Origin: Cardinalis cardinalis
Taxonomy: Eukaryota; Chordata; Aves; Passeriformes; Cardinalidae
Length of the DNA stretch: 64,000 nt
Assembly (NCBI GenBank): GCA_014549065.1
Contig: JACDOX010000023.1
Location: forward strand, 4,786,808-4,850,807
Reading direction: 5' to 3'
The position numbers were made by a program, and so were the translations under genes. The notes beneath the pieces are model-generated. The model saw nothing but the letters and a program-made list of their open reading frames with translations. It did no database searches and was not told where the DNA came from. Shown here piece by piece: positions 22,751-35,238 of the stretch; position 1 is the stretch's first letter, and the number at the start of each line of letters is the position of its first letter.

Positions 22751-24700
22751 AACTGTTGGTTTCTTTGGGTTTTTGCTTTCTGTGAGGGCTGTGCTGTGGG
22801 CTGAGTGCTCTGGCTGCTGCTTGGTCCTGTGCTCCATGTGAGGGACCATTTCCTGGGCCCTGGCACGTGCCATCCTGCGGCTGGGCACCATCCCCTTCCT
22901 CTAGTCAGCAGCACCTCTGGCAGCTAGCCCTCAGCTCCATGTGTCTGCTGAGCCACCCGTGGCTTTCACATCAGAGCCCCACAGCTCTTTCCAGGCCCCG
23001 AGAGGTTTGGTTTGGTGTGCGGGACTGGTTTGCTGCAGCAGCGCCCTGCTGAGTGTTGCCCATTCCCTCCCTCATGGCCTGTTCCCTGGGGAGTGCCGTG
23101 CTTGCTGCCTGGCCCTGCTGGTGTTGCCCATTCTCTCCCTCATGGCCTCTTCCCTGGGGAGTGCCGTGCTTGCTGCCTGGTGTCCTGAGGGGACTGTGGG
23201 AGATGTTGCTGGAGAGGCCCTTGCATGGCCGGGGCCTGGTGTTCCCCTCAGCCATGCTCCCGCCCAACAGCCTCCCGCAGCTCTGCTCTGCGGTGGTTCG
23301 TGGCACCAGGAGCATTAATGGTGGTTGTTTGGCACGTGCCCCCCAGCAAAGGGTAGCTTGGGGTGTAGTAAGGACCAGATCTGGGGCTTTGGCCACCCTG
23401 CTGCCTGAGGACCTTCCCTCAGGTGGTCGTGCCTCCAGGGCTAGGCCCCCTGTGGATGTCACACCATGGCGCTGCATGGGGGACGAGGGNTGTGGCAAGG
23501 TCACCGGGCTGGAGTGAGCTCCTGCTTAGGGGAGTGGGTCTGGGGGCCAGGAGGGGAGTGAGGGGCTGGGCCAAGCAGCAGCAGGGATGCTGGCAGCCCC
23601 TGGGACAGGGTGCCTCGTGTGGCTCCAGCTGCCGTTTGGGAAGGAGTGGCAGAGCCAACTCCCAGAGGGGGAATGGGACTTGCTTAAAAGGTGCCGAGCA
23701 GCTGCTGCTGGCAGCAGGGGTTGAGACTGGCAGCGCAGGGCTGGCTACTGTGCCGCGGGGCCAGTGGAGGGCTGGTTCCTGCCTGAGCCATCTGCATGAG
23801 CAGAGCTGGGCAGCCCTGGCCCAAAGGTTGCGTTGTCCTCAAGAAAATCCCAACTTGCGAGTGGCAAAGCAGTGGAAGTGATCCCACTGCTCGCTGGTGC
23901 TGTGCAGTGAAATCTCCTGCACCCCTGCTGCGGGGCAGAGGAGGCTAATCAGGGTACAGCAGAGAGGATGCTCCAGACTCCTGGCAGCGGGCAGCAGCTT
24001 GATGTGCTGCCCCAACAGGACCTCACTGTCTCTTGGCAGATCAAAGGCTCTCCTTCTCCAAAGGCCGCTCTGTCTCCATCTTCTTGGCCCAGGGACCTGT
24101 CAGGAGGGATTAGTGCTGCTGCCAGAGGACTGCAGTGGCTCTGTGATGTGTGGGAAGGCTGGGGACACGTGCAGCTCTGGGCAGTGAGGAATTGGTGTTG
24201 TCTTGGGTAGGCTGTGGGTGGTCACCTTGATGCTTTGCTGCTGAGATCCAAAGGGTGGCAAGTTTGAGAAAAGTCTTTTGAGGGTAATAAGCTAGACTGG
24301 GCTGTTGCCAAGTGGTGGAGCTGGATAAAAATGGACCAGACAAAGAAAGAGCAGTGGTTGAGGTCAGTGGTCTTACTTAGCAGAGCCTTGCTAACTTCTT
24401 TTTGCTTTGCCTTGGAGATGTTTTGCCTTGATACAACCTCACTTGTGCCAGTTTCTCCAATCCCCTTCCATGAGCTGAGCCATTTATTTCCAGGGTATTT
24501 TCTAGGTTTCCTGAGCTCTCTCCATCTGTGTCCTGTGTTACATCCTCCAGCCTTGGTCATNGATTTTCTTGCCCTCTCTGTGCCCTTGATTCTGAAATGC
24601 TGCCCCAAAATGCTGGGACACAGGAGCAGATTATTAAATGCAGCAGTTATCCCCATGCCCTGGTGAAGCCAAGAGAGAGGATTACTCCCACAATATGAAA
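22750..24700. other. GC-rich intergenic block
   Basis: Base composition shifts sharply to GC over about 2 kb. This produces long overlapping open frames on both strands (up to about 177 codons), none of which resembles a protein. It includes a tandem duplication (listed separately). CpG is only moderately frequent, so this is not a classical CpG-island promoter. Confidence 0.65.
23043..23180. repeat. Two-copy tandem duplication, unit 68-69 bp
   Basis: The unit starting GCCCTGCTG…GTTGCCCATT and containing CTCATGGCCT and GGGGAGTGCCGTGCTTGCTG occurs at 23043 and again at 23112. There are a few substitutions and one 1-bp indel between copies. Confidence 0.92.
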
Positions 24701-25930
24701 GTAGAGGGATTGTAAAAGTGTTGGGAAATTGGTTCCCCCAGCAGTGTGTGAGTAACGAGAGTTTTACGGCACCTCGTGCAGTGGTGGGATAACGAGGAAG
24801 GAGCCTCCATGAGAGAGATCAGTGGTGTGCCATGATTTAGAGCATGGCTCTGGCCAGCCATGCTCCACTTGGGGTCTTGCTTGTGCTCTGTGGTCTGACA
24901 TTTGCCAGCTCATAATCTTCCTTTACAAACCAGACATGGAGAAGAGCTACTTCAACAGGGTGGATCATGAGCCAAGTGGCACATACCCTTTCTCCAGATT
25001 TTAAAATTTGCTACTCTACTGCCTTGGTCTCCATNCTTTCCAGCATCACGTCTTCTTTGGCCTCAGAGAACTCCCCTGCAACCAGCCCCTGCCAGGCCCA
25101 GCAAACACAATAGGGTGAGGTGAGAGGGGAGTTCCCCTGAGAAGGACCCTGGCTGCTCTGGTTCCTTGCAGGCCCTTGACAGGTGCTCTGGGATACTGCA
25201 GAGTCCTGAGTTAATCACCTTCCCAGGGAAAAGCAACTGCACAGTGTGAAGTCCCAGCCCCCTTAACATCACTGGGAGTTTTCCCATTGACTTTTCTGGG
25301 ATCAGGATCTTACCCTTCAATTACAGAGAGAAACCAATTTAATTGGAAACAGGTATAGAAAGCTTGTTTACTTTCCTATTTTAAGCACACCCATTTAGTT
25401 TCAGCCCTGGTGTTAGTGAAATAAGCGTGGGGTTTTTTTTTTTTGGTTGGTTTTTGTGGTTTGGTTTTTTTAAATGTTGTTTTGGTTTCTTTGCTATTCT
25501 GGTGGGTGTAGCTAATATGGCTGTTCAGTTACTTTCCCTAGCTGGGGTGAGGTCTGCTAGTCTGCCCTCAGCCTTTGCTAAGCCTCTGATTTACTGTGGG
25601 GGCCTCCCTATAAAACAGGGAGGGCATTTGGCCTGGTGGCAGAGATGGGAAGAGTTACTGAGAGCCTGCCCTGTGTTTTAAGGCTGAGGAGTCTTTGATG
25701 AGCAGGGTTCCACAAGCNCCGTTAGGGTGGCTGGAGCGCAGAGGACTGAGAAAGGCAGGCATCTGGTTTCCTCATTATTTCTTTTCATAAATAATCCCTT
25801 GTCCTTGCACCCTGCACTCTGACAGCATTTAGAATATGCTGGGCGGGTTTTTTTCTTCTCTTCTCCGAAACTTATTCATTTGGAGAGCAATGAAACAATA
25901 GGTTTTTGTCTAAATCTTTACCAGTGAAAT
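24701..25930. other. Intergenic sequence
   Basis: No gene seen. A T/G-rich low-complexity tract lies at about 25430-25485. Confidence 0.65.
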
Positions 25931-26330
25931 TGTCAGGAGAGATTTCCGCCCCCCGCTCCCGTCTATCTTCCTTTTGTCTCCTTCAGTTGTCGGGGTCAGG
26001 ATTGGCCGCCAAACGGAGCCCGCAGTTGCTTTTCCAGGCCCCAGATGCCAATATGTGGCAGCATCTGGCTGGTTGGCAGGCGCCGGGCAGTGGTGCTGGC
26101 CGCGCTGTCAGGCGGAGGCGGCGGCGCTTGGTGGGCGCCCTGCTTCTTTGAGGATGTGGTCCCAAGCAAGACCAGGGATAATAATTAAATCTGCTGAAGG
26201 AGGTGAATTATCGGCTGGGGCGGCTGCTGTTGGGAGCGGTGCCGGCTCCCGGCCCTGGGTATTTTTGTCCTCGTCGGCAGCATCCGGTGTAACCTCACCT
26301 TCTTGTGCTGTGAGCGTTTCAGGTGCCTTA
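25930..26330. promoter_or_regulatory. CpG-dense candidate regulatory element
   Basis: CpG-rich sequence (GGCGCCGGGC near 26080, GGCGGAGGCGGCGGCGC near 26111) is followed directly by an AT-rich core, AATAATTAAATCTGC, at about 26180. It also carries paired TTGGC/GCCAA half-sites (about 26047 and 26073), like NFI sites. The mix of CpG island and homeodomain-type core suggests a developmental enhancer or unannotated promoter. No TSS or exon is recognised. Confidence 0.35.
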
Positions 26331-26810
26331 AGGCATGGAGCTCCTTGAAAGAGAAATACAAATCACTAAAAATGTAGAGATAAAACCCTCTCCTTAGAGG
26401 CCATGTGTTTGGCATGGGAAACACACGATAACAGCTTGCTTTAGAAAGGTGACATTTCCACTGAAGGCTGAATAATAAAAAATGCATTAGACTTTTGTAA
26501 TGAAGACAGCTTCTGGGACCGGGGAATCTACTGCTTCCTTGAAATATATGCGTGGGAGCTCTCNCTGGCCCTAATGGGTGTCACATGTGGCTCTGGCTAC
26601 ATTAATGTTGCAAGCTCTATTAAAAGGGATTGTCAGTAGCCCTTCACGTGCGGTGAATCAAAGCTGTCTTTCCCTAACTTTGCTTTAGCTCAGGCTTGTG
26701 TGTGTAGACTGACTTGCCCAGGGTTAAGTCACTTTTAATATTAAGATGGGGAGAAAAGACTCTTATATTTTTTTTTCTTTCTTTTTTTTTNCCCTCTCCC
26801 TTTTAATTCA

Positions 26811-27033
26811 GAGCTTGCTGGTGAAGGACTCTGGAGGGATGGGGAAGGAGGAGACAGCCAGGCAGCTTAAAGAGGCCTCTGAGGGTCATGTTGAGTCTGT
26901 GCTATTATGTTCCAGCGAGGAGAATAGCTTTATTGACAGACAGCTGTTTGACTCCTGCAGCCACACAGTATTTGCTGCAGAGCTGCATAAATGCNGAGCC
27001 CATGTTGACAAATTCCTCGTCAGTGCAAGATAG
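26811..27033 (+). other. Exon-like segment of unknown identity
   Basis: A long pyrimidine tract (26767-26805) ends in TTTTAATTCAG, a textbook acceptor at about 26800-26810. An open frame then runs to TAG at 27031-27033. The translation (starting SLLVKDSGGMGKEETARQLK) is rich in Glu, Ser and Lys and not obviously low-complexity. I do not recognise it. No convincing downstream donor or partner exon was found. It could be a lncRNA exon, a conserved non-coding element, or chance. Confidence 0.25.
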
Positions 27034-28340
27034 TTAAACCTGCTTGTTTAATCATTTGTGTGCTCTTACCTCTGCTGCTCTGAAAAGAATGAGCTGCTGT
27101 TTTACAATACAATGCATGAGAAACCTCTAAGTGCTCAGAGCTGTTTCGCATGAGGTTTTCAGAGTGTGTTTTTATTTAGACCCTCTTGGAAACACAGTAC
27201 TCTATTTTTTTTTGTTATGTCAATTAGATTTTAGAAAAATTCTTTTTCTCTCTAATTTTTTTTCCCTCTAGAAAGTATATAATTTTTGGTTTTCAAATAA
27301 AAAATATCTGGCAAGCTGTCTTTACAATGGAGGTAGCAGCTCTCTTGGCAGACCTTAGGTCCTGTCTGTGATGTGACACCAGCACTGGCACAGCCCCTTT
27401 AGGAGTCCCACACCTTGGTTTGCAGCATGTGTGCAAAGGCACGTGAGNATTTATGTTTTGGTTTGGCTTTTCTGGCACAGGGCTATGGAACCTGTGCTAC
27501 TGGTCACCTCCTGTCTGTAGCTCAGGAGTGGCTTTTTGACCTCCCACCCATTTCACAATAATATCCACCTTCATACCAGCATACTATCTTGTCATATTGT
27601 TGGCCTCATCTCTGGAAATGTAGTATCTAAAATTAAAGATTTGTTTCCGTTTTGGAAATTTTCTGTTGACCTTTGTCACTTGAACAGGTAGAGAGGTGTA
27701 AATCAGGGCTCCTGCCACCCAGTCAATGGGAAAAAAAAAAGATGTCTTTGGAGATTTTCTTTGGACCCTCTTTAGAGTGTGGCATCTCTTTAGTCCTTTC
27801 AAAATGTTTCTGGAGTGTAAGTGATTTTTGAATCAAAAGGTGTATTATTGAGGGGGACCAAAAGAGAAGGCCTCACTGAAATGTGAACCTATTATTCAGT
27901 TGTACAAAAAATGAAGAACTGTCAAGTTGGTTTTTAGAGAGATGGGTCACTATGTTTCTGTGGCAGTGGAGGAGATGTGCACTTCTTTCAGGATCATAAA
28001 TAAAGCTGTGCATGCTTGAAGTGGTTGGTACAGGCAAGCTGTCTCTCCTATAGCTGTAACTACTTATGGAGCTGAACCTGGTGGTACTCCTGGGTTTTGA
28101 GACTTTTNATCAGTTTCCTGGCAAGTCTAGGCCAAGCCAACATTGTCTGATGTTTTCATTTTATTTTAAGTCTTGGTGTTGGTGTAAGACATTGGCTATA
28201 TGGAGATTTACACTTGTGTCATGATGCTTGTGCCCTATGGAAGGAACTTCACGTGGCCAGCTGGGTCTGATGAGGCTGCAGAGATCAGCATGCAAGANTT
28301 CAGAGAGTACAGGTAGGGTTTTTTTAATTGATTTAACTTA

Positions 28341-28402
28341 AAAAAAACCAAACCAACCAAACAAAAACACAAACAAACAAACAAACCCCCCAAAAAACCC
28401 AG
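28341..28402. repeat. (CAAA)n-type simple repeat
   Basis: A-rich run with AACC, AAAC and CAAA units ending in CCCCCCAAAAAACCC. No poly-A-tailed retroposon body was identified next to it. Confidence 0.85.
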
Positions 28403-31400
28403 CATAAAATACAGTCTTAGGAGTATGGCACAGCTTTGCTTATTGGCTAGACCAGGCACCCTCACTTGAAGCCTTAGGAGCCTGGACAGCTCCTACATTA
28501 TTTCCAAGGGAATACCTCCTNCTCCTCTCTCCATATATGTGCCTCCTGAGGGGGTTCCATTTGCAACCAGGTTATTCATTGAATGTTGGTTTTATCATTC
28601 ACATGAGAGCAGTTTTTACTTTCATTTATTTTTTAGTCTTTTTCTAGATGGACTTGGTTCTGACTTGTGTCCTAGCCACCAAAAGAGTATTTTGCTGCAG
28701 AAATGCTGACTTTCTTTCCATTCTAACATTTTAAAAAGCATGTTCCCTTCTTTTTAGTACATCCTTATAGCTTGTATGTTGAGGCCCAAGAGTTGTACAA
28801 GTTTATGTGGCTATTAAAATATTTCCATATGAATGAGAAATATTAAAAAAACTCCAATATTCTGAATGAGATTAGGAGCTTTGGAAGAATGAGAATCCCT
28901 TTTGGCTTAAAGCATAAGTCAACCTTCAGCTAGGCCTTTTTAAACAAAAGCTTTCTTTCTGTCCTTCATCTTTCATCATTTTAAGAGACTAACTGCAGAG
29001 CTCTGACAGTCAGTTGAATTCAGAGTCCACCTTCAGAGCTGGGTCAGTACAGTGTCCAGAAGATGACTGAAAACAGAATGGGTTTCTTCAGGTTTCCATC
29101 TTTTAACACTGCTGTTGATAGTATGACTGTTGTTCCCACTGTTTTATTTGAACAGGATTTTTGGCTGGAGGCTAACTTTTTTTTATTATGCAAAACCCAC
29201 AGCACCAAGAATTCCTGCCAGTAGTGGGGCTGGTATAGTTCTCCATTCCAGATAAGTGTGAATTGGACCAGCTGGAGAAGGACACCCACCCAAAAGTATG
29301 ATAGATAAGAGAAAAAATCCTGTTCTGTCTTCAGTGAGGTAGCACTATTTTGTCTTTATGCTGCAATCTCATCCAACCCATGTGGAAGCCTGAAGGAGGG
29401 AACATTCTCAGCCCCAGAGAACTGACAGNTCTAATGGCCTCACATCAGAAGGCCTGAAAAAATGGGGCTGAAGCCACAATGTTTGGTACCACTGATCCTG
29501 CTGGGACTGAGCTCTTCAGTCTCTCTTCAGGTGGCTGCTATTTCCCAGATGCTCCCCAGCCCAGTGCCACCCTCACCCTAAGAACAAACGTGTAGATGAT
29601 TTATATTCTCCACAACTTTCTCTCTTGTTTTCCTTGCTCCTGAATGATAAGAACCTCCTGTGCTGGTGTCCAGGTGTTGCTGCCATGGGAGTCCCAGAGG
29701 ATGATGTACATCCACCCTTAGCACTGGGCAGCTCTGCTGCAGGAAGTCAGAGATTTTCTAGCAAGGAATACAATGGGGCTTTTCTGCAGCCATCATGGAG
29801 AGAGTGTTTGCCCTGGATGTGTGCAGCTCATTTGTTACAAACCAAACCGTGTTCCTGGTGTGCCACTCTATGCACAATGCTTATTTATTCCAGCCCTTAA
29901 TCAGAGCTGGGTCAAATTCCTCTAAGGAAAATGTAAAGGTCTTACAATGGGTTTTTTAGGAATTAAAGTTGTAANTCCTCCTCTGAAGTCTTGATTCAAC
30001 AGCATTGATGTCACAATACTGTAAGAAATAGCCATTATCATCTGAAGTCCAAGCAGGTAAAACCCACTGAAGGAATTTTGTCTGGAGTGGTCAGATTTCA
30101 GTGCAAACCCAGAGGGTCAACTTGTGACATTTGGCTCCTGTACTCAGGTCATAAGCATCCCAGTGCATTTGCTTTGCTCTCCCTGTCGTTTTCCTCCTCT
30201 GTTCCCCTGTCCATACATCAGTGTCAGGGAGTTCAGACATCACAAGGGCCGGTGGTTTTTTTTATTATTTTTGTACCACCTAATGTGGAATTTTGCATGA
30301 GCAACACTCCTTCCTGTCAGCTCTTGGAAACTCTTTTGTGTTACGTCCGTCCTTTCTCTGAAGTAATCGCTCAACTATTTCTAGCAATAAAATATTGCTC
30401 TGTAGTGCCATTAGGTATGTTAGAAAGATTAGTGCAAGATCTGAAGGCCCTGTCCAGTTAAATTCAACAAAACTTCCATGGCTTTTAATGCTCTCCTTTT
30501 TTATTTCACTGCAGATATTGCCTGTGGACATGGAGTAGGAAAAAGGCTCCCAGACACTCCCCAATAGACACAGGCTACAGAGAGGCTGCACACTGTCTGA
30601 GTGACATGCCAAGGGGCAGGAACTGGAGTCTGTGCATATCTACAGCCTTCTTTTCTGTGTTTGTTTGTTGTTTTTTTTTTTTAATTAACTTTGAAAACAC
30701 TACACCAAAGATTTGTCTAAAATTAGTTAGTCTACTGGGTATGGGACCTGCCTCTTCTGTTGGCTGAAAAGGCAGTGGGGTTTTTATCTCTCCACACCTG
30801 GGGAAGTGAGGAGAGAAACCATTCTCAATAAGGCAGTTTGAAAATCTTGGTGCCTAAAATGCATTTGGGGGAGAGAAGGTTTTCCTAAGATATTTAAACG
30901 TTCACCTGATTTCTCCAATGGGAGAAATCACTTCCTTTGCTCTCCCCTCGGGATTTGACACTAGCTGAAGTAGAGCTGAAACTCCTGACAATTATTAAGA
31001 AATCCTTAAGAATGGAGAAGTGACAGAATTGAGGGCCANACTGTTTTCTATGTCACCAGTTGCACCAGCTAGAAGTGCACATGCAAGCTGAACTTATTTG
31101 CAGTGGTTGCTTTGATCTGACTTGGAGCTGCTCTGTCAGCACTTGTTTGTGGAAAAAACCAGCTTCTCTGGCTTTAACAGGAGAATCAGCTTCTCCACGA
31201 GTTACAGTGCTAGGGATGAAACAACTACTTGTTTTTTGGCTTTTCTTGGGTCTTTCTTCAGCCGGACTGCCTGGGGAGGCTTCCTCCCAAGTTCCAAAGT
31301 CTCTGCTCCCTAGGGAGGAGCCATGTGTGTGCAGCTGCCCCTGGCATGGCTGCCTGACTGCCCCAGTCACTGCCTTGTTCTACACTGCCGTCTCCTGTGG

Positions 31401-32479
31401 CTTTTTAAAATATATTTAAAAACAAAAGTTTACTTCAGATTGAGAGTATTTTTGTGCAGCACCTTTTTTTCTTTTTTTTTTTTTGTTTTGTTTTTGTTTG
31501 ACAGCCATGACAGCCTCTCCTCATTATTATGGAAAATATAGGGTTGGTGGTAATTACTATCTGAGTATGAATGGGAGCAGAAGTGGGCATAGACTGCACT
31601 GGCCTTTCTTTGACAAGGTATAACTTTCTTCTGAATTTCCGTGTTAATTAATGCTTATTTAAAAACCACTTTAATTGGCAGTAAACATCTCAACTTTTTG
31701 TACTCATTAAAATGCACCCATTGATGTGTGATGGATTTTTTAAAGCTTAATTAACTTTCTTCCTGTATATATAACCTATAATAATGACAAATACTGGAAA
31801 CTGCCTCCCTTTCCCCCCCTCCCCTATTTTTTGCCCTCCCTTCGATATTTCTATCACTTGAGGAAAGGCTATAAAAAAATGTATCCTGACTTGGCCAGGA
31901 TGGGGTGTAGCTCCCTGGGCACAATAATTCAGCCACTCAGAGGCTCCACAGAGGCTGAGACTGGCCGGGGGTGACAGACACCTGCCCTGTGTGCCCATGC
32001 CCTATCCTGTGCCTGCTCATGCAGCCCAGGATGCCCACCATGCCCTCACTCTTCTCCCTTGTGGGCAGGAATTGGATCCTTCTCCCACCTTTACTGTGGG
32101 TCATTCATCACCATTTTTAAAAAATAAATTTGATGTGGAAACTTTTTCTCAGGTAAGCTTACAGACGTTTTCTTCCCTGAAAAAACCAGAATCTTTCAGT
32201 GAAAATTGATTTTTCTAGTTCTTTTGTTTTGGTTTTTTTTTCTTTCTTTTTTTTTAATAGATTGAGACAGGTTTATCTGCATGCACATGTGTGAATGCCT
32301 AGTCAAAAGAACCAAGGAGCCTCTAAGTGTGTCCTGGTTTAGGGTTTTCCTATTCCTCCAATTTTCACCCCATAGTGTAAAACTTTCTAGTGCAATGAAG
32401 AGAACAATGATTTCAACTTCAAATTTTTAAGTGTCTCAGCATTTTGGACTATGAAATTAGACTCTTGAATCACTTTTGA

Positions 32480-33600
32480 ACATGAGATGTTGGTACTTTT
32501 TGCAACTGTGATCCTTTGTACACAAGTGAAATTACAAGCAGAACACATTACAGTAATTCATGAAAATATGCAAATTACTTGGTTCAGCTATTACACACAG
32601 ATCATTTCCCAGTCATTCTTTGCAATTTATGGAATATTCTTGTTTAAGGTGGGTAGATCAGAAGTTTTAAAGTGGGCAGTCTGGTTGTGAAGGCACTTCT
32701 AGCAAGTAAATTTTAAAAGCCTGAAGCAATGATTTAATTTCCACAAGTGCTTAATATCCAAAAACTTCTAATACCTTCATCCAAATGTAAACCTGTTTAA
32801 AATATCTTGTGAAATGCTCTTCATTCTCCTTTGCTCTGTGTGCTTCCTNTAACCCAGCTGATAATTGTGCTGCTGCCCTGTTCCTTTCTCTTTACCTGTC
32901 TCAAAGAGTGATTAGGGTGACTGTCAAAATTCCCCACTGTAATAATAAATATACCAAGATATTCCCTCCTGCTCTGTGAATGTTGTGTGGCCAAGCTAGC
33001 ACTGATATTTACTGGCAATTACATCTTGTCTGCTTCACAGGAATCTTCCATTCCGTGGTGACCAACACAAATCTTTACAGACACAGCTTATCATTCACCT
33101 AAATTAAGTGCACACTTAAAACCATGGAGCTTGCTGAGTTTCTCCTGCTGGGTAGTTTTCCTGTATAGCTTGAGAATAGGACANACAAGATTTGCATTGA
33201 CTGAGAACTGGATTTCTCTCACCTGATCAAGGTAACTAAATTAGGGTGACAATATCTAATTATTATTTTAANATATACCTTCATCTGGAAAAATGTGGAT
33301 GGCACGCAGTATTCTGAACATTAATGCTAACTTTCTTCCTGGGCTGATTTCAAGGCTATCATTAAAAATAAATACTGCTGCCTGTTAATTTGNCCATGTC
33401 AATAAATAAAAATGTCCATAACATGTGTATGAGGCTAATTAGGATTTTATAGCTGTGTTGTTCTGGTTGATAGCTGTGCTGTTGCCTTGCTGGGTCTTTA
33501 TGTTTCGGTGATGTACACCTCATTGATGCATAACATGTAACACCTGTTGATGCAGTAAATGTTTATTCCTGGCAATTGGCCCTCACATCATTTCTGGTAT
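32480..33600. promoter_or_regulatory. Candidate conserved non-coding segment
   Basis: AT-rich but not low-complexity, with repeated homeodomain/POU-like cores: ATATGCAAATTAC near 32570, CTAATTATTATTTTAA near 33258 and GCTAATTAGG near 33434. This texture is typical of vertebrate developmental enhancers, but conservation was not tested. Confidence 0.3.
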
Positions 33601-34787
33601 GAGAGCTCTGTGTAGCAGACTCAGGTCTCGTAATTANGCTACCTTGGTTTAAAAGAGCTCTCACTAAAGGAAACCTGAAAGCTTCTGCTATCCTGGTGCA
33701 GCTCCCTACAGTTTGTGAAAAAGGACAGCATGATTCTCTGTCTCAGAGGACAGTTTTATAACTGTGGGCTGGTTTGCTCCTTGCCTGTGATGCAAGGCCA
33801 CTCCTGTGACAGGATACTGAAGGCTCCCCCCTGCATGTCCCAGCAAACACGCAGCACCAGTGATGCTGCAGCCTCCTCAGCTTTAGGTGCCACATAAAAA
33901 CATGGGCATTCTGAAATAAAATCACTGCTCACTGCCCTGAGTGCCTGCTCCTNGCTCTTTTTCAGCACCAGGCCTGCCTGAGAATTGCATCTCTATAATA
34001 AAGAACCATGACATAATTTTCTGTAGGTGGAGTTCCCTGCAAAGTCCAATTAGTTTCAGACTTGGCTTTGAGATGTGAAAGATTGTACCTTTGTTTACTT
34101 GAACAGCTTTAACTAGATCTGCTTGAACTGTTGTTAAAATTTGTTGGGGTTTAAATATTTATTTATTGTTTTTAAAATCCCATTAATGTCTTGGTTTTAG
34201 GGGATTTTGTGACAGTGGATTGCACAAGCCCATTTGATGTTGTGCTTAACTAGAAATGCTGTCTTCTGCCTGGAATGCTGGCTCCCAGGCTCAGCTCCAA
34301 AGCAATTCCTGCGTGGTAGGAGAGTCACCCTGTGCTAATGAAGGGAGCAGAAGCACCTCCCAGCACAGCTGAGGACAACAAGGGTTTCAGAGCAGTTGCA
34401 GCCACACGCCTTGAAATTTTGGCTTTGTGGAAGTTCTGAGTGAACAGGCTCCTTTGCTTCCTACATAGGAATATTAGAAATATATTCTATTAATTCTTTT
34501 ATTATATATTTAAAAACTATTAATCATAGCTTTAAAATAACTGGTAATTAACAGGACAACAGTGTTACTCACCAGAAAGAAAAAGGCAGGTGAGCAACCC
34601 AGCTCGGTATCAAATTCAGTAAACGAGCACAATACATAATTCCAGCAGTTCATTATCCCTGCCTCAATCTTGTCACCTACAACATTTTGAAACTTCATTT
34701 TTCAGAAAAAGCATTGTTGCTAAATGAAAATAAAGCCGCTGTAGAAGGCTCCACCACTATATTCAGCACAGGAAAAACATATAACTG

Positions 34788-35238
34788 TTGGAGGAGGTCC
34801 AGAGGAGGATAATGAAAAATTTCACAGAGCTGCAATACCTCTGCTGTGCAGAGAGCCTGAAAGAGTTGGGGCTCAGCCTGGAGAAGAGAAGGCTCTGGGG
34901 AGACCTTAAAGCATCTTCCAGGGCCTAAAGAGGTTACAAGAGAACTGGGCACAAATTTTCTAAAAAGACAGGTAGTGATAGGTCAAGGGGTACAGGTTTT
35001 AAACTAAAAGAGCTTCAGATTAGATAGAAGGAAGACTTTTTACAACAAGAATCATGAAACTGGAACAGGTTGCCTGGAGAGGTGGTGGGTATCCCATCCC
35101 TGGAAACATTCAAGATCTCATTGGATGGGGCTCTGAGTAACCTGCTCAGGCTGAAGATGCCACTGCTTATTGCAGGGCTATTGGATTAGATGACCTTCAA
35201 AGGCCCCTTCTGACCTAAAGTGTTCTATGATTCTGTGA
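34788..35238 (+). mobile_element. CR1 LINE, 3' end
   Basis: A 5'-truncated CR1 retrotransposon. It has the diagnostic series CTCAGCCTGGAGAAGAGAAG, CTCTGGGGAGACCTTA, GGAACAGGTTGCCTGGAGAG, CATCCCTGGAAACATTCAAG and TTGGATTAGATGACCTTCAA, and the tail TTCTATGATTCTGTGA. CR1 elements are usually 5'-truncated and end in this short repeat instead of poly-A. The copy is diverged, and it is the clearest sign that the genome is avian. Confidence 0.93.

Larger units (their letters stand above)
27131..34787. other. Intergenic sequence (gene desert)
   Basis: About 7.6 kb with no gene that I can support. It contains a CAAA-type simple repeat (28341-28402), poly-T tracts (about 30670 and 31466-31502), and AT-rich enhancer-like segments at 32.5-33.6 kb (listed separately). 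Confidence 0.65.

Noticed and set aside
22941..23881. Long open frames on both strands (up to 177 codons)
   Set aside because: They overlap each other in opposite strands within a GC-rich, partly duplicated block and show no domain or codon signature; stop codons are simply rare there.
28341..28402. A-rich run as a poly-A tail of a processed pseudogene
   Set aside because: No gene-like body or target-site duplication is visible on either side; it is a simple repeat.
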